Below, one piece after another: positions 8,404 through 15,337 of a stretch of DNA of 15,759 nucleotides; the stretch's first letter is position 1, and each line of letters opens with the position of its first letter. Source of the DNA: Pseudomonadota bacterium (GTDB taxonomy: Bacteria > Pseudomonadota > Gammaproteobacteria > Xanthomonadales > Xanthomonadaceae); the NCBI GenBank assembly GCA_023423605.1, contig JAFAFF010000345.1, positions 1-15,759 on the forward strand, read 5' to 3'. The notes beneath the pieces are model-generated. The model ran no database searches, was not told the DNA's origin, and saw only the letters and a list, made by a program, of their open reading frames with translations. Made by a program: the position numbers and the translations under genes.

Positions 8404-9188
8404 GCGCACTGTTCGACAGCCATTGCCACCTGGACGCCAGCGAATTCGACAGTGATCGCACCGCGGTGGTGGCGCGCGCACGCGCCGCTGGCATAACCAC
8501 CCAGGTGGTCCCGGCAGTAACCGCGGCCAGCTGGCCGAAGCTGCGCGATGTCTGCCAGCAGGCGCCCGGGCTGTTCCCGGCGTACGGACTGCACCCGGTC
8601 TTCCTGGAGGAACATCGCGAGCAGGACCTCGCCACCCTGCGCGAATGGGTGGAACGGGAACGGCCATGCGCCATCGGCGAATGCGGACTGGATTTCTTCA
8701 TCGAAGGCCTGGACCGCGAACGCCAGCAGTTCTTCTTCAACGCCCAGCTGGAGCTGGCGCGCGAATACTCGCTTCCCGTGATCGTCCACGCCAGGCGCGC
8801 GGTGGATGCGGTGATCGCCGCCATCCGCGCGGTCGGGGGCCTGCGCGGCGTGGTGCACAGCTTTTCCGGCAGCCCGGAGCAGGCCACGCAGCTGTATCGC
8901 CACGGCTTCCTGCTGGGTATCGGCGGGCCGGTCACCTACGACCGTGCCAGGCGCCTGCATCGGCTGGTGCGGGACATGCCGCTGGACTGCCTGCTGCTGG
9001 AAACCGACGCGCCGGACCAGCCGGATGCCGGTATCCGCGGCCAGCGCAACGAGCCGGCAAGGCTGCGTGACATCGCCGCCTTCATCGCACGGCTGCGTGG
9101 CATCGGCGTGGACGAACTGGCCACCGCCACCCGCGCGAACACGCAGGCCCTGTTCAACCTGCCCCAGCCCCCGGCCAAGGCCAGCTGA
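8400..9188 (+). CDS. TatD-family metal-dependent hydrolase (YjjV-like)
   Basis: This 262-residue TIM-barrel metallohydrolase of the TatD deoxyribonuclease family has all metal ligands present: HxH at residues 8 and 10 (DSHCHLD), Glu94 (IGECGLDFF), His130 (VIVHARRA), His153 (VVHSFSGS) and Asp203 (LLETDAPDQP). The C-terminal pattern (GGPVTYDRA, GIRGQRNEPARL) is closer to E. coli YjjV than to TatD or YcfH. The HxH motif sits at the very N-terminus, so the start must be here. The codon is TTG (8400-8402), overlapping the DUF6116 stop as TTGA, with only a weak GGA upstream. Members have DNA 3'-exonuclease or D-aminoacyl-tRNA related activities; which applies here is open. It ends 15 bp from convergent tcdA. 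Confidence 0.92.
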   Translation: MSALFDSHCHLDASEFDSDRTAVVARARAAGITTQVVPAVTAASWPKLRDVCQQAPGLFPAYGLHPVFLEEHREQDLATLREWVERERPCAIGECGLDFFIEGLDRERQQFFFNAQLELAREYSLPVIVHARRAVDAVIAAIRAVGGLRGVVHSFSGSPEQATQLYRHGFLLGIGGPVTYDRARRLHRLVRDMPLDCLLLETDAPDQPDAGIRGQRNEPARLRDIAAFIARLRGIGVDELATATRANTQALFNLPQPPAKAS

Positions 9189-9203
9189 CCGCGGCAGGTG
9201 CGA

Positions 9204-10010
9204 TCAGGAATCGGTCTTTTCCTTCTTCGGGGCCAGCAGCATCTCCAGCGCCTTGGCGACCGCCGCAAACGCGAAGGCACCGGTGATGTGGGTGGCCGCG
9301 CCCAGCCCGGCCCCACAATCGAGCTTCAGCGCCGCATCTTCACCCAGCTGCGGGCGGATGCCGCAGACACTGCCATCGGCCTGCGGGTAACGCACGTTTT
9401 CCAGCGAATAGACGGCGGGCACGCCAAAGTAGCGCTTGGCATTCTTCGGGAAGTTGAACTCGCTGCGCAGCTTCCTGCGGATCAGCGCCAGCATGGCGTC
9501 GTGTTCCGTCCGCGACACATCCCGCACGCGGACCAGGGTCGGATCGGTGCGGCCGCCCGCAGCGCCCACGGTCAGCAGCGGCAGCTTGCGACGCCGGCAC
9601 CAGGCGATGGTTTCCACTTTCACCCGGAAGCTGTCGCAGGCATCGATGACCAGGTCGAACCCGCGGTCCAGCAACTGCGCCATGTTCGCCGGGGTCAGGA
9701 AGGCTTCGATGGCGTCCACGTCGATGTCCGGATTGATCGCACGGCACCGTTCGGCCATCGCCACCGCCTTGTTGCGGCCGTACTGCCCTTCAAGCGCCGG
9801 CAGCTGGCGATTGGTGTTGGACACGCAGATGTCGTCGGCATCGATCAGGGACAGATGGCCGACCGCCGAGCGCGCCAGCGCCTCCACCACCCACGAGCCG
9901 ACGCCGCCCATGCCCACCACTGCCACCCGGCGCGCCTGCAGTGTTTCCAGCGCACCGCGCCCATACAGCCGTTCAACGCCGGCAAAACGCGCTTTGACCT
10001 GTTCGTTCAT
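9204..10010 (-). CDS. tcdA: tRNA threonylcarbamoyladenosine dehydratase
   Basis: The product has 268 residues and is of the ThiF/MoeB/E1-like superfamily, closely resembling TcdA (CsdL/YgdL). TcdA uses ATP to cyclise t6A37 to ct6A in tRNAs that decode ANN codons. The nucleotide-binding loop GMGGVGS lies at 33-39, followed by LSLIDADDICVSNTNRQL (53-70), the conserved acidic and Arg residues of the adenylation site. DACDSFRVKVETIAWCRRRKLPLL and the GCGAGLG-like DCGAGLG near the C-terminus also fit. There is no extra catalytic zinc-binding or Cys domain like that of MoeB. No clear ribosome binding site precedes the ATG at 10010. TAAAAT lies only 6 nt upstream, so a leaderless mRNA is possible. 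Confidence 0.93.
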   Translation of the reverse strand: MNEQVKARFAGVERLYGRGALETLQARRVAVVGMGGVGSWVVEALARSAVGHLSLIDADDICVSNTNRQLPALEGQYGRNKAVAMAERCRAINPDIDVDAIEAFLTPANMAQLLDRGFDLVIDACDSFRVKVETIAWCRRRKLPLLTVGAAGGRTDPTLVRVRDVSRTEHDAMLALIRRKLRSEFNFPKNAKRYFGVPAVYSLENVRYPQADGSVCGIRPQLGEDAALKLDCGAGLGAATHITGAFAFAAVAKALEMLLAPKKEKTDS

Positions 10011-10235
10011 CGCGGCATTTTACGCTCGCCGACGGCGATTCCCCAGCGGCCGGTTGCGCTGCCCGGCCGACAACTGCCGACACCATGCGTCGCGATCGAC
10101 CTCTTCTTGCAGCGTATTCAGCCTGCAGCGGGGAAGCAGCGACAGGGTTGGCGCGTCGTTCACGTTGAAAGCGGGAGGATTCAGCCACACGCGCACCAGA
10201 CGCAACCTTTCAATTCTGGCCAGGAGAAAACCACC

Positions 10236-10718
10236 ATGAAGATCCAGCTCATCGCCGCCAGTGCCATCGCCACCCTTGCCCTGGCCGGTTGCGCCACCTC
10301 GCCGGGCTACGGCGGCGGCGGATACAACAACGGCTACGGCAGCAGCAGCGGCAACTACAACACCAGTCGTTGCGCCGATTGCGGCATCGTGACCCGGATC
10401 AACACCGTGGCCTCCGGCCGCACCGCGCCCAGCGCCACCGGCGCCGTCCTGGGTGGCATCGTCGGCGCGGTTGCCGGCCATGAAATCTCCGACCACACCG
10501 GCGGCAGCCGCGGCAACAAGAACATCGCCGCCGCGGCGGGTGCGGTGGGTGGCGCGCTGGCCGGCAACCAGATACAGAAGAACGTGACCAGCGATACCTA
10601 CGATATTTCGGTGCGCATGGACGATGGCCGCACCATCGTGGTCAACCAGCGCGACCTGGGCGGCATCCGCGAAAACACCTATGTCCGCGTGGTGAATGGT
10701 CGCGTCGTTCTGCGCTGA
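10236..10718 (+). CDS. SlyB-like glycine-zipper outer-membrane lipoprotein
   Basis: This is a 160-residue lipoprotein. The signal peptide MKIQLIAASAIATLALAGC ends in a lipobox with the acylated Cys at residue 19. A Gly/Tyr/Asn/Ser-rich linker follows, then CGIVTRINTV, a glycine zipper (ATGAVLGGIVGAVAGHEI and AAAAGAVGGALAGNQI) and the C-terminal DISVRMDDGRTIVVNQRD with ENTYVRVVNGRVVLR. This order matches the SlyB/Pcp family of outer-membrane lipoproteins, which are linked to envelope integrity. Asp at +2 is absent (Ala follows Cys), consistent with sorting to the outer membrane. The start at 10236 has AGGAG 9 nt upstream. It is the second glycine-zipper protein in the window. Confidence 0.92.
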   Translation: MKIQLIAASAIATLALAGCATSPGYGGGGYNNGYGSSSGNYNTSRCADCGIVTRINTVASGRTAPSATGAVLGGIVGAVAGHEISDHTGGSRGNKNIAAAAGAVGGALAGNQIQKNVTSDTYDISVRMDDGRTIVVNQRDLGGIRENTYVRVVNGRVVLR

Positions 10719-10737
10719 TCCAGCGCGGCATTGCCTC

Positions 10738-10762
10738 GGAGAGCCGGGCCCTGCCCGGCTGG
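10738..10762. repeat. SMAG-like palindromic monomer
   Basis: GGAGAGCCGGGCCC followed by the complementary arm to 10762 matches the 25-bp SMAG units at 7021 and 7096 except at the leading tetranucleotide (GGAG instead of GTAG) and the loop centre. It sits 19 bp after the stop of the lipoprotein gene as a single, unpaired unit. Confidence 0.75.
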
Positions 10763-10811
10763 CCGGAACGGCCATGACGCTGCCTTCCCGCAGCTGCCAC
10801 GACACGCAAAC

Positions 10812-10841
10812 GCAGAGGGCCCGCTTGCGCGGGCCCTCTGC
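10812..10841 (-). terminator. Strong hairpin terminator of the cold-shock gene
   Basis: A perfect 13-bp stem (10812-10824 with 10829-10841, arm GCAGAGGGCCCGC) closes a 4-nt loop, 21 bp beyond the csp stop. On the minus strand it is followed by GTTTG, so it primarily serves csp, and it may also stop transcription arriving from the convergent lipoprotein gene. Confidence 0.75.
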
Positions 10842-10862
10842 ATGTCAGGCGGCAGGCCAGCC

Positions 10863-11072
10863 TTACTGCGGCTCGACAGCGTCGGCCTGCAGGCCCTTCT
10901 GGCCGTTGACGACCGTAAAGGTGACCTTCTGGCCTTCCTTCAGGCTCTTGAAGCCCTGCGTCTGGATGGCGCGGAAGTGCACGAACACGTCCTCGCCGTT
11001 CTCACGGCTGATGAAGCCGAAACCCTTCGCATCGTTGAACCACTTCACAGTTCCGCTTTCACGCTCAGACAT
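10863..11072 (-). CDS. cspA: Cold-shock domain protein (CspA family)
   Basis: This 69-residue single cold-shock domain protein is a nucleic-acid chaperone that binds single-stranded RNA and DNA. RNP1 is KGFGFI (16-21) and RNP2 is VFVHF (29-33), preceded by the typical GTVKWFNDA. The length matches the family. The start at 11072 gives [17 protein letters not shown] and AGGAAAG directly precede it. In-frame codons upstream to 11195 look like untranslated leader. It faces the DUF456 gene divergently across 231 bp and is followed by a strong terminator, so it is monocistronic. Whether it is cold-inducible or constitutive cannot be told from the protein alone. Confidence 0.96.
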   Translation of the reverse strand: MSERESGTVKWFNDAKGFGFISRENGEDVFVHFRAIQTQGFKSLKEGQKVTFTVVNGQKGLQADAVEPQ

Positions 11073-11303
11073 CTTTCCTACTCCCTGACTCTCTTGTTGT
11101 TGGATACGCCTGGACGGGCGGCTGACAAGCAAGGGGAAGCGAGGTGCAGCGATGCAGCGGATCCGGAAGATCAACCTCATCAGGCCACGATTCACGGTGA
11201 CCTTGCCAAGCTCAGCGGGGTCAACTTAACCTGCGCAAAACGAAAAAGCAACGTCTGATTTTTCCCGCTGTCAAGCCCAAAACCTCACACCATACGCATA
11301 AGA
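11073..11303. promoter_or_regulatory. Divergent control region of csp and the DUF456 gene
   Basis: This 231-bp gap has no convincing gene. On the minus strand a perfect TTGACA lies at 11274-11269, about 200 bp before the csp start, but no strong -10 is spaced 16-18 bp from it. A second weak pair, TTGCTT with TTAAGT 16 bp on, lies slightly downstream. Either would give csp a leader of roughly 140-170 nt, which is typical of cold-shock mRNAs. The A/T-rich stretch at about 11237-11263 stands out from the GC-rich surroundings. The DUF456 start has no clear ribosome binding site on its side. Confidence 0.4.
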
Positions 11304-11789
11304 ATGGACCTCTCATTCATCTTGTACCTGCTAGCGATCCTCAGCGTGCTGATCGGCATTGCGGGCGTCGTGCTTCCGGCGCTTCCCGGCCTGCCGCTGG
11401 TGTTTGTCGGCCTGCTGCTCGCTGCCTGGGCCGACGGGTTCGCCCACGTCGGATGGCCCGCCCTGCTGGTGCTGGGCCTGTTGACCGTGCTGTCGCTGGT
11501 GGCGGATGTGCTGGCCACGGTGGTGGGCGCCAGGCGGGTGGGAGCCAGCCGCAAGGCCCTGTGGGGAACCTTCGTGGGCAGCGTGGCCGGCATGTTCTTC
11601 ATGCCGCTGGGCCTGCTGCTCGGCCCCCTGGCCGGCGCGCTGGTCGGCGAATACTGGCACGGACGCGAACTGGGCCGGTCAACCCGTGTGGGCCTGGCAA
11701 CGTGGATGGGCCTGCTGCTCGGCCTGGCGTTGAAACTCGCGCTGCTGATCGCGATGCTGGGGCTGTTCGCCTTCGCGTGGTTCTTCTAG
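11304..11789 (+). CDS. DUF456 family integral membrane protein
   Basis: This 161-residue inner-membrane protein has about four hydrophobic spans: roughly 5-27, 30-48, 53-76 and 134-158, plus a Gly-rich re-entrant-like stretch at 89-113. The family is recognised from IAGVVLPALPGLPLVFVGLLLAAW (19-42), ARRVGASRKALWGTFVGSVAG and FMPLGLLLGPLAGALVGEYWHGRE. Its function is unknown; the repeated glycine motifs suggest close helix packing. The ATG at 11304 is directly preceded by CATAAGA, with no proper ribosome binding site, so it may be read from a leaderless transcript. It is divergent from csp and 116 bp upstream of pldA. Confidence 0.88.
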   Translation: MDLSFILYLLAILSVLIGIAGVVLPALPGLPLVFVGLLLAAWADGFAHVGWPALLVLGLLTVLSLVADVLATVVGARRVGASRKALWGTFVGSVAGMFFMPLGLLLGPLAGALVGEYWHGRELGRSTRVGLATWMGLLLGLALKLALLIAMLGLFAFAWFF

Positions 11790-11905
11790 CCCTCCCCCGG
11801 CGTGCCGCCTGCCACGGCGGTTTCACGCGGCGCTGCTGGTCGCCATCGGCGCCAGCGTCCACACTGTGGCGAATTTTCTTCCTGCCCGTGCAAGGTTCCG
11901 CACCG

Positions 11906-13063
11906 ATGATCCTTTCCCCCCTTCCTCTCCGTACCCCGCTGGCGCTGGCCCTGGCGCTGTGCAGCGCACCGCTGGCCGCACAGGAATTCGTCGCGCCGAC
12001 GGCCACCACGCCCGGTGCCTGTGCGGCCATCACCACCGACGCCGTGCGCCTGGCCTGCTATGACCAGTTGTTCGGGCCGAACGTGGCCACCACCGCGCAG
12101 GCCGACGCGGCCGCCGAAGCCGCTGCCGAGGCGCGCAGCGAACACCGCCAGGCGGTACGGGTGAGCGAGGGCGAAGAGAAGCTGCGTGCGCGGGTGGGCG
12201 ACCTGTTCCGTCCCCAACCGCACGATTCCGCGCTGGCCAATGCCGGCCGCGGCTCGCTGCTGGACAGCCGCTGGGAACTGGCCGAAGACTCCAAGCTGGG
12301 CCCCTTCCAGCTGCGTGCCTACAAGCCGGTATACCTGCTGCCCGCCTTCTGGACCAGTGACAAGAACCAGACACCGCAGTCGCCCAACCCCGCCAATACC
12401 GTCACCACGCCGCTGGCGCTGGACAGCACCGAGCTGAAGTTCCAGCTCAGCTTCAAGACCAAGATCGCCGAGAACGTGCTGGGCGACAATGGCGATATCT
12501 GGGCGGGCTATACGCAGAGCTCGCGCTGGCAGGCCTACAACGCCGAAAACTCGCGACCGTTCCGGGAAACCAACTACGAACCGGAAGTGATGGCCGTGTT
12601 CCGCAACGGTTACTCCATCGGCGGCTGGCGCGGGCGCATGACCGCCATCGGCATCAACCACCAGTCCAATGGCCGCTCCGACCCCTTCTCCCGCAGCTGG
12701 AACCGCGTCATCGCCACCATCGGCCTGGACCGCGAGAACTGGGCGCTGGTGCTGCGGCCGTGGTACCGGATTCCCGAGTCGCGCAGCGATGACAACAACC
12801 CGGACATCGACGATTACATGGGCCGCGGCGACGCCACCCTGGTGTGGAACCGCAACGGCCATGAAGTCTCGCTGATGGCCCGCCATTCGCTGCGCGGCGG
12901 CGACCGCTCGCATGGCGCGCTGCAGCTGGATTACGGCTTCCCGATCAGCAACCTGCTGCGCGGTCACCTGCAGGTGTTCGATGGCTACGGCGATAGCATG
13001 ATCGACTACAACCACAAGGCCACCTACGTGGGCGTGGGCGTGTCGCTGCTGGAGTGGTTCTGA
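11906..13063 (+). CDS. pldA: Outer-membrane phospholipase A
   Basis: The product is a 385-residue calcium-dependent beta-barrel phospholipase A1/A2 of the outer membrane. The signal peptide is about residues 1-25 (ending APLAA). The catalytic triad is visible as His252 and Ser254 in INHQSNGRS and Asn266 in SRSWNR, with the same spacing (2 and 12) as E. coli OmpLA. Amphipathic barrel strands follow, and the protein ends in aromatic Phe (LLEWF), as outer-membrane proteins do. It is about 100 residues longer than the E. coli enzyme. The extra part holds Cys39 and Cys51 (AVRLACYDQLFG) and an Ala-rich probable coiled coil (62-80). The start at 11906 has AAGG 11 nt upstream. Its stop overlaps the arsC start. 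Confidence 0.93.
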   Translation: MILSPLPLRTPLALALALCSAPLAAQEFVAPTATTPGACAAITTDAVRLACYDQLFGPNVATTAQADAAAEAAAEARSEHRQAVRVSEGEEKLRARVGDLFRPQPHDSALANAGRGSLLDSRWELAEDSKLGPFQLRAYKPVYLLPAFWTSDKNQTPQSPNPANTVTTPLALDSTELKFQLSFKTKIAENVLGDNGDIWAGYTQSSRWQAYNAENSRPFRETNYEPEVMAVFRNGYSIGGWRGRMTAIGINHQSNGRSDPFSRSWNRVIATIGLDRENWALVLRPWYRIPESRSDDNNPDIDDYMGRGDATLVWNRNGHEVSLMARHSLRGGDRSHGALQLDYGFPISNLLRGHLQVFDGYGDSMIDYNHKATYVGVGVSLLEWF

Positions 13064-13404
13064 TGGCCGTGACCATCTGGCACAACCCGTCGTGCAGCAA
13101 TTCGCGTGGCGCACTCACCCTGATCCGCGATGCCGGGTTTGAGCCCACCATCGTCGATTACCTGGCCGACGCCCCCGATGAAGCCGCGCTGCGCGAGGTA
13201 CTGCGCACGGCAGGCCTGCAGGCACGCGAACTGGTGCGCGACAAGGAGCCGCTGTTCGCCGAACTGGAACTTGCCGACGCCGATGACGATGCGCTGGTGG
13301 CCGCCATGGCCACGCATCCGCGGTTGATCAACCGTCCGGTGGTGATCACCGGCAAGGGCACGCGCCTGTGCCGCCCACCGGAACGGGTGCTGGACATCCT
13401 CTAA
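13063..13404 (+). CDS. arsC: Arsenate reductase (glutaredoxin type), ArsC/YfgD-like
   Basis: This 113-residue thioredoxin-fold protein starts at the ATG (13063-13065), which shares its first base with the last base of the pldA stop, so translation is probably coupled. The catalytic Cys11 lies in HNPSCSNSRGAL. Arg59, Arg91 and Arg104 occupy the places of the three arginines that bind the oxyanion in ArsC. The C-terminal RPPERVLDIL is typical. No arsR, arsB or acr3 is nearby, so a housekeeping YfgD-like role is as likely as arsenic resistance. The TAA stop is followed immediately by a 13-bp tandem array. Confidence 0.88.
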   Translation: MAVTIWHNPSCSNSRGALTLIRDAGFEPTIVDYLADAPDEAALREVLRTAGLQARELVRDKEPLFAELELADADDDALVAAMATHPRLINRPVVITGKGTRLCRPPERVLDIL

Positions 13405-13482
13405 AACCGGGCAGGTGAACCGGATGGGTAAACCGGCTGGGTGAACCGGTTGGTTGAACCGGGCGCGTAAACCGGGTGGGTG
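13405..13482 (+). repeat. 13-bp tandem repeat array behind arsC
   Basis: Six units with an exact 13-bp period begin AACCGG at 13405, 13418, 13431, 13444, 13457 and 13470. The consensus is about AACCGGNTGGGTR. The first unit follows the arsC TAA without a gap and the last runs into the palindrome at 13475. The period is not a multiple of three, and no reading frame explains it. Confidence 0.92.
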
Positions 13483-13503
13483 ACGACCGTTGGTCGTCAC
13501 CGC
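13475..13503 (+). repeat. 29-bp palindromic (REP-like) element, copy 2
   Basis: This copy is identical over all 29 bp to the element at 2014-2042, with arms GGTGACGACC (13479-13488) and GGTCGTCACC (13492-13501) around GTT. It is in the same orientation and again follows the end of a plus-strand gene and a tandem array. Confidence 0.88.
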
Positions 13504-13545
13504 ACCAGGCCAACCGGAACCGGCCCTGCGGCCGCGTCCATCATT

Positions 13546-13580
13546 TCACCCGCCCGGTTTACCCACCGGGATTACCCCCA
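13546..13580. repeat. Inverted copies of the 13-bp repeat
   Basis: TCACCCGCCCGGTTTACCCA at 13546-13565 is the reverse complement, with 18 of 20 matches, of the array segment 13425-13444. One further weaker unit follows (CCGGGATTACCCC). The two sides could pair across the palindrome into a large imperfect stem of about 140 nt. Confidence 0.65.
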
Positions 13581-13619
13581 CCAAGGGCTGCATCATTCAC
13601 CAGGGGACTGCATCACCCG

Positions 13620-13654
13620 CCGGGGATGCATCACCCATCGGGTTGCATCCCCGG
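13620..13654 (-). terminator. Hairpin just beyond the fumarase stop codon
   Basis: A perfect 11-bp inverted repeat, CCGGGGATGCA (13620-13630) with TGCATCCCCGG (13644-13654), encloses a 13-nt loop, 10 bp beyond the fumarase stop. It has no T-tract. Spaced GCATCA/GCATCC words at 13590, 13610, 13628 and 13645 continue the repeated character. It is a likely 3'-end structure of the fumarase mRNA. Confidence 0.5.
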
Positions 13655-13664
13655 GCGGCAGCCC

Positions 13665-15182
13665 TCAGGCCACCACCACCGGAATGCCGGCGATGCGTGC
13701 CTGCCATTCGCGCGGGCCGGTGGTGTGCACCGACTCGCCGGTGGAATCCACGGCTACCGTGACCGGCATGTCCTGCACGGTGAACTCGTAGATCGCTTCC
13801 ATGCCGAGGTCGGCAAAGCCCACTACCTTGGCGGCCTTGATGGCCTTGGAGACCAGGTAGGCCGAACCGCCCACCGCCATCAGGTAGGCCGACTTGTTGT
13901 CGCGGATCGCCTCGATGGCGGCCGGACCACGCTCGGCCTTGCCGACCATGCCCAGCAGTCCGGTCTGCTCCAGCACCTGGCGGGTGAACTTGTCCATGCG
14001 CGTGGCGGTGGTCGGGCCGGCCGGGCCCACCACTTCATCGCGCACCGGATCCACCGGCCCCACGTAGTAGATGAAGCGGCCCTTCAGATCCACCGGCAGC
14101 GGCTCACCCTTGTTGAGCATGTCGACCATGCGCTTGTGCGCCGCATCGCGGCCGGTCAGCAGCTTGCCGTTGAGCAGCAGGGTCTGCCCCGGCTTCCAGC
14201 TGGCCACGTCCTCCCGCGTGACGGTGTCCAGGTCCACGCGGGTACCCTTGGAGGCGTCGTAGGTGATCTGCGGCCAGTCTTCCAGCGACGGCGGATCCAG
14301 CATCACCGGGCCGCTGCCATCCAGCGTGAAGTGCGCATGGCGGGTGGCCGCGCAGTTCGGAATCATTGCCACCGGCAGGTTGGCGGCATGGGTGGGGAAA
14401 TCCTTGACCTTGATGTCCAGCACCGTGGTCAGGCCGCCCAGGCCCTGCGCGCCGATACCCAGCGCGTTGACCTTCTCGTACAGCTCCAGCCGCAGCTCTT
14501 CGGCGCGGTTCGACGCACCACGGGCCTTGAGCTCGTTGATGTCGATCGGCTCCATCAGCGATTCCTTGGCCAGCAGCATCGCCTTCTCCGCGGTGCCGCC
14601 GATGCCGATGCCGAGCATGCCCGGCGGGCACCAGCCCGCGCCCATGGTCGGCACGGTCTTCAGCACCCAATCGACGATGGAATCGGACGGGTTGAGCATG
14701 GCGAACTTGCTCTTGGCTTCGGAACCGCCGCCCTTGGCCGCCACGATGACATCGACCTTGTCGCCCGGCACCACCTTGACGTTGACCACGCCCGGGGTGT
14801 TGTCCCTGGTGTTGATGCGCTTTCCGGCCGGATCGGCCAGCACCGAGGCGCGCAGCTTGTTGTCCGGGTGGTTGTAGGCACGGCGCACGCCCTCGTTGGC
14901 CATCTCCTCCACGCCCATGGTGGCATCGTCCCAGCGCACGTCCATGCCGATTTCCAGGAACACGGTGACGATGCCGGTATCCTGGCAGATCGGCCGATGG
15001 CCTTCGGCGCACATGCGTGAGTTGATCAGGATCTGCGCCATCGCTTCCTTCGCCGCCGGCGATTCCTCGCGCTCGTAGGCGGCGGCGAGGCTCTTGATGT
15101 AATCGACCGGGTGGTAGTACGAGATGTACTGCAGCGCGTCGGCGACGGACTGGATGAAATCTTCCTGCTTGATCGATGTCAC
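13665..15182 (-). CDS. fumA: Fumarate hydratase class I (iron-sulfur)
   Basis: This 505-residue enzyme interconverts fumarate and L-malate in the TCA cycle using an oxygen-sensitive 4Fe-4S cluster. The three cluster cysteines are Cys66 (GHRPICQDTG), Cys185 (GAGWCPPGM) and Cys277 (IPNCAATRHAHF), with spacing close to that of E. coli FumA. Both the N-terminal alpha-type domain and the C-terminal beta-type domain (GRDAAHKRM, YVGPVDP, GPAGPTTATRMD) are in one chain. The start is GTG at 15182-15180, giving MTSIKQEDFIQSVADAL; no better start exists nearby and the ribosome binding site is weak (GCGAGCAAGCC). It is transcribed alone, divergent from an ECF sigma gene. Confidence 0.95.
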   Translation of the reverse strand: MTSIKQEDFIQSVADALQYISYYHPVDYIKSLAAAYEREESPAAKEAMAQILINSRMCAEGHRPICQDTGIVTVFLEIGMDVRWDDATMGVEEMANEGVRRAYNHPDNKLRASVLADPAGKRINTRDNTPGVVNVKVVPGDKVDVIVAAKGGGSEAKSKFAMLNPSDSIVDWVLKTVPTMGAGWCPPGMLGIGIGGTAEKAMLLAKESLMEPIDINELKARGASNRAEELRLELYEKVNALGIGAQGLGGLTTVLDIKVKDFPTHAANLPVAMIPNCAATRHAHFTLDGSGPVMLDPPSLEDWPQITYDASKGTRVDLDTVTREDVASWKPGQTLLLNGKLLTGRDAAHKRMVDMLNKGEPLPVDLKGRFIYYVGPVDPVRDEVVGPAGPTTATRMDKFTRQVLEQTGLLGMVGKAERGPAAIEAIRDNKSAYLMAVGGSAYLVSKAIKAAKVVGFADLGMEAIYEFTVQDMPVTVAVDSTGESVHTTGPREWQARIAGIPVVVA

Positions 15183-15301
15183 GGCTTGCTCGCTTGCTTG
15201 GGGCTGGCGGGGGTAATCCGCCCATTTTACCCCGTCCGTGCCGGGCGGGTTCTGTCCGGCGACCGGCGCTGCCGGGGCGCGTCACATCCGCTAGGCTCGG
15301 G

Positions 15302-15328
15302 TGTCACGCCGGCAGCTGCTGCCGCGTC
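15302..15328 (+). promoter_or_regulatory. Candidate ECF41-type promoter of the sigma factor gene
   Basis: TGTCACG (15302-15308) and CGTC (15325-15328) are separated by 16 bp. This matches the TGTCACA / CGTC form that I remember as the target of ECF41 sigma factors. The start codon lies only 9 bp after the CGTC, so the mRNA would have almost no leader. A housekeeping-like TAGGCT at 15292-15297 lies just upstream, with CTGCCG 17 bp before it, as a possible second promoter. Confidence 0.5.
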
Positions 15329-15337
15329 CTGGATACC

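Noticed and set aside
9198..10235. N-terminal extension of the lipoprotein frame across tcdA
   Set aside because: The lipoprotein has its own ribosome binding site and signal peptide at 10236. The upstream part is antisense to tcdA.
11453..11905. N-terminal extension of the pldA frame into the DUF456 gene
   Set aside because: The signal peptide begins at 11906, and the upstream frame is an out-of-phase shadow of the DUF456 gene.
13405..13503. CRISPR or iteron-type plasmid origin behind arsC
   Set aside because: The 13-bp units have no spacers, and there is no replication initiator gene or other plasmid feature nearby.
13476..15020. A 514-codon open frame antisense to fumarase
   Set aside because: It begins in the palindrome and repeat region and continues as a shadow of the fumarase gene.
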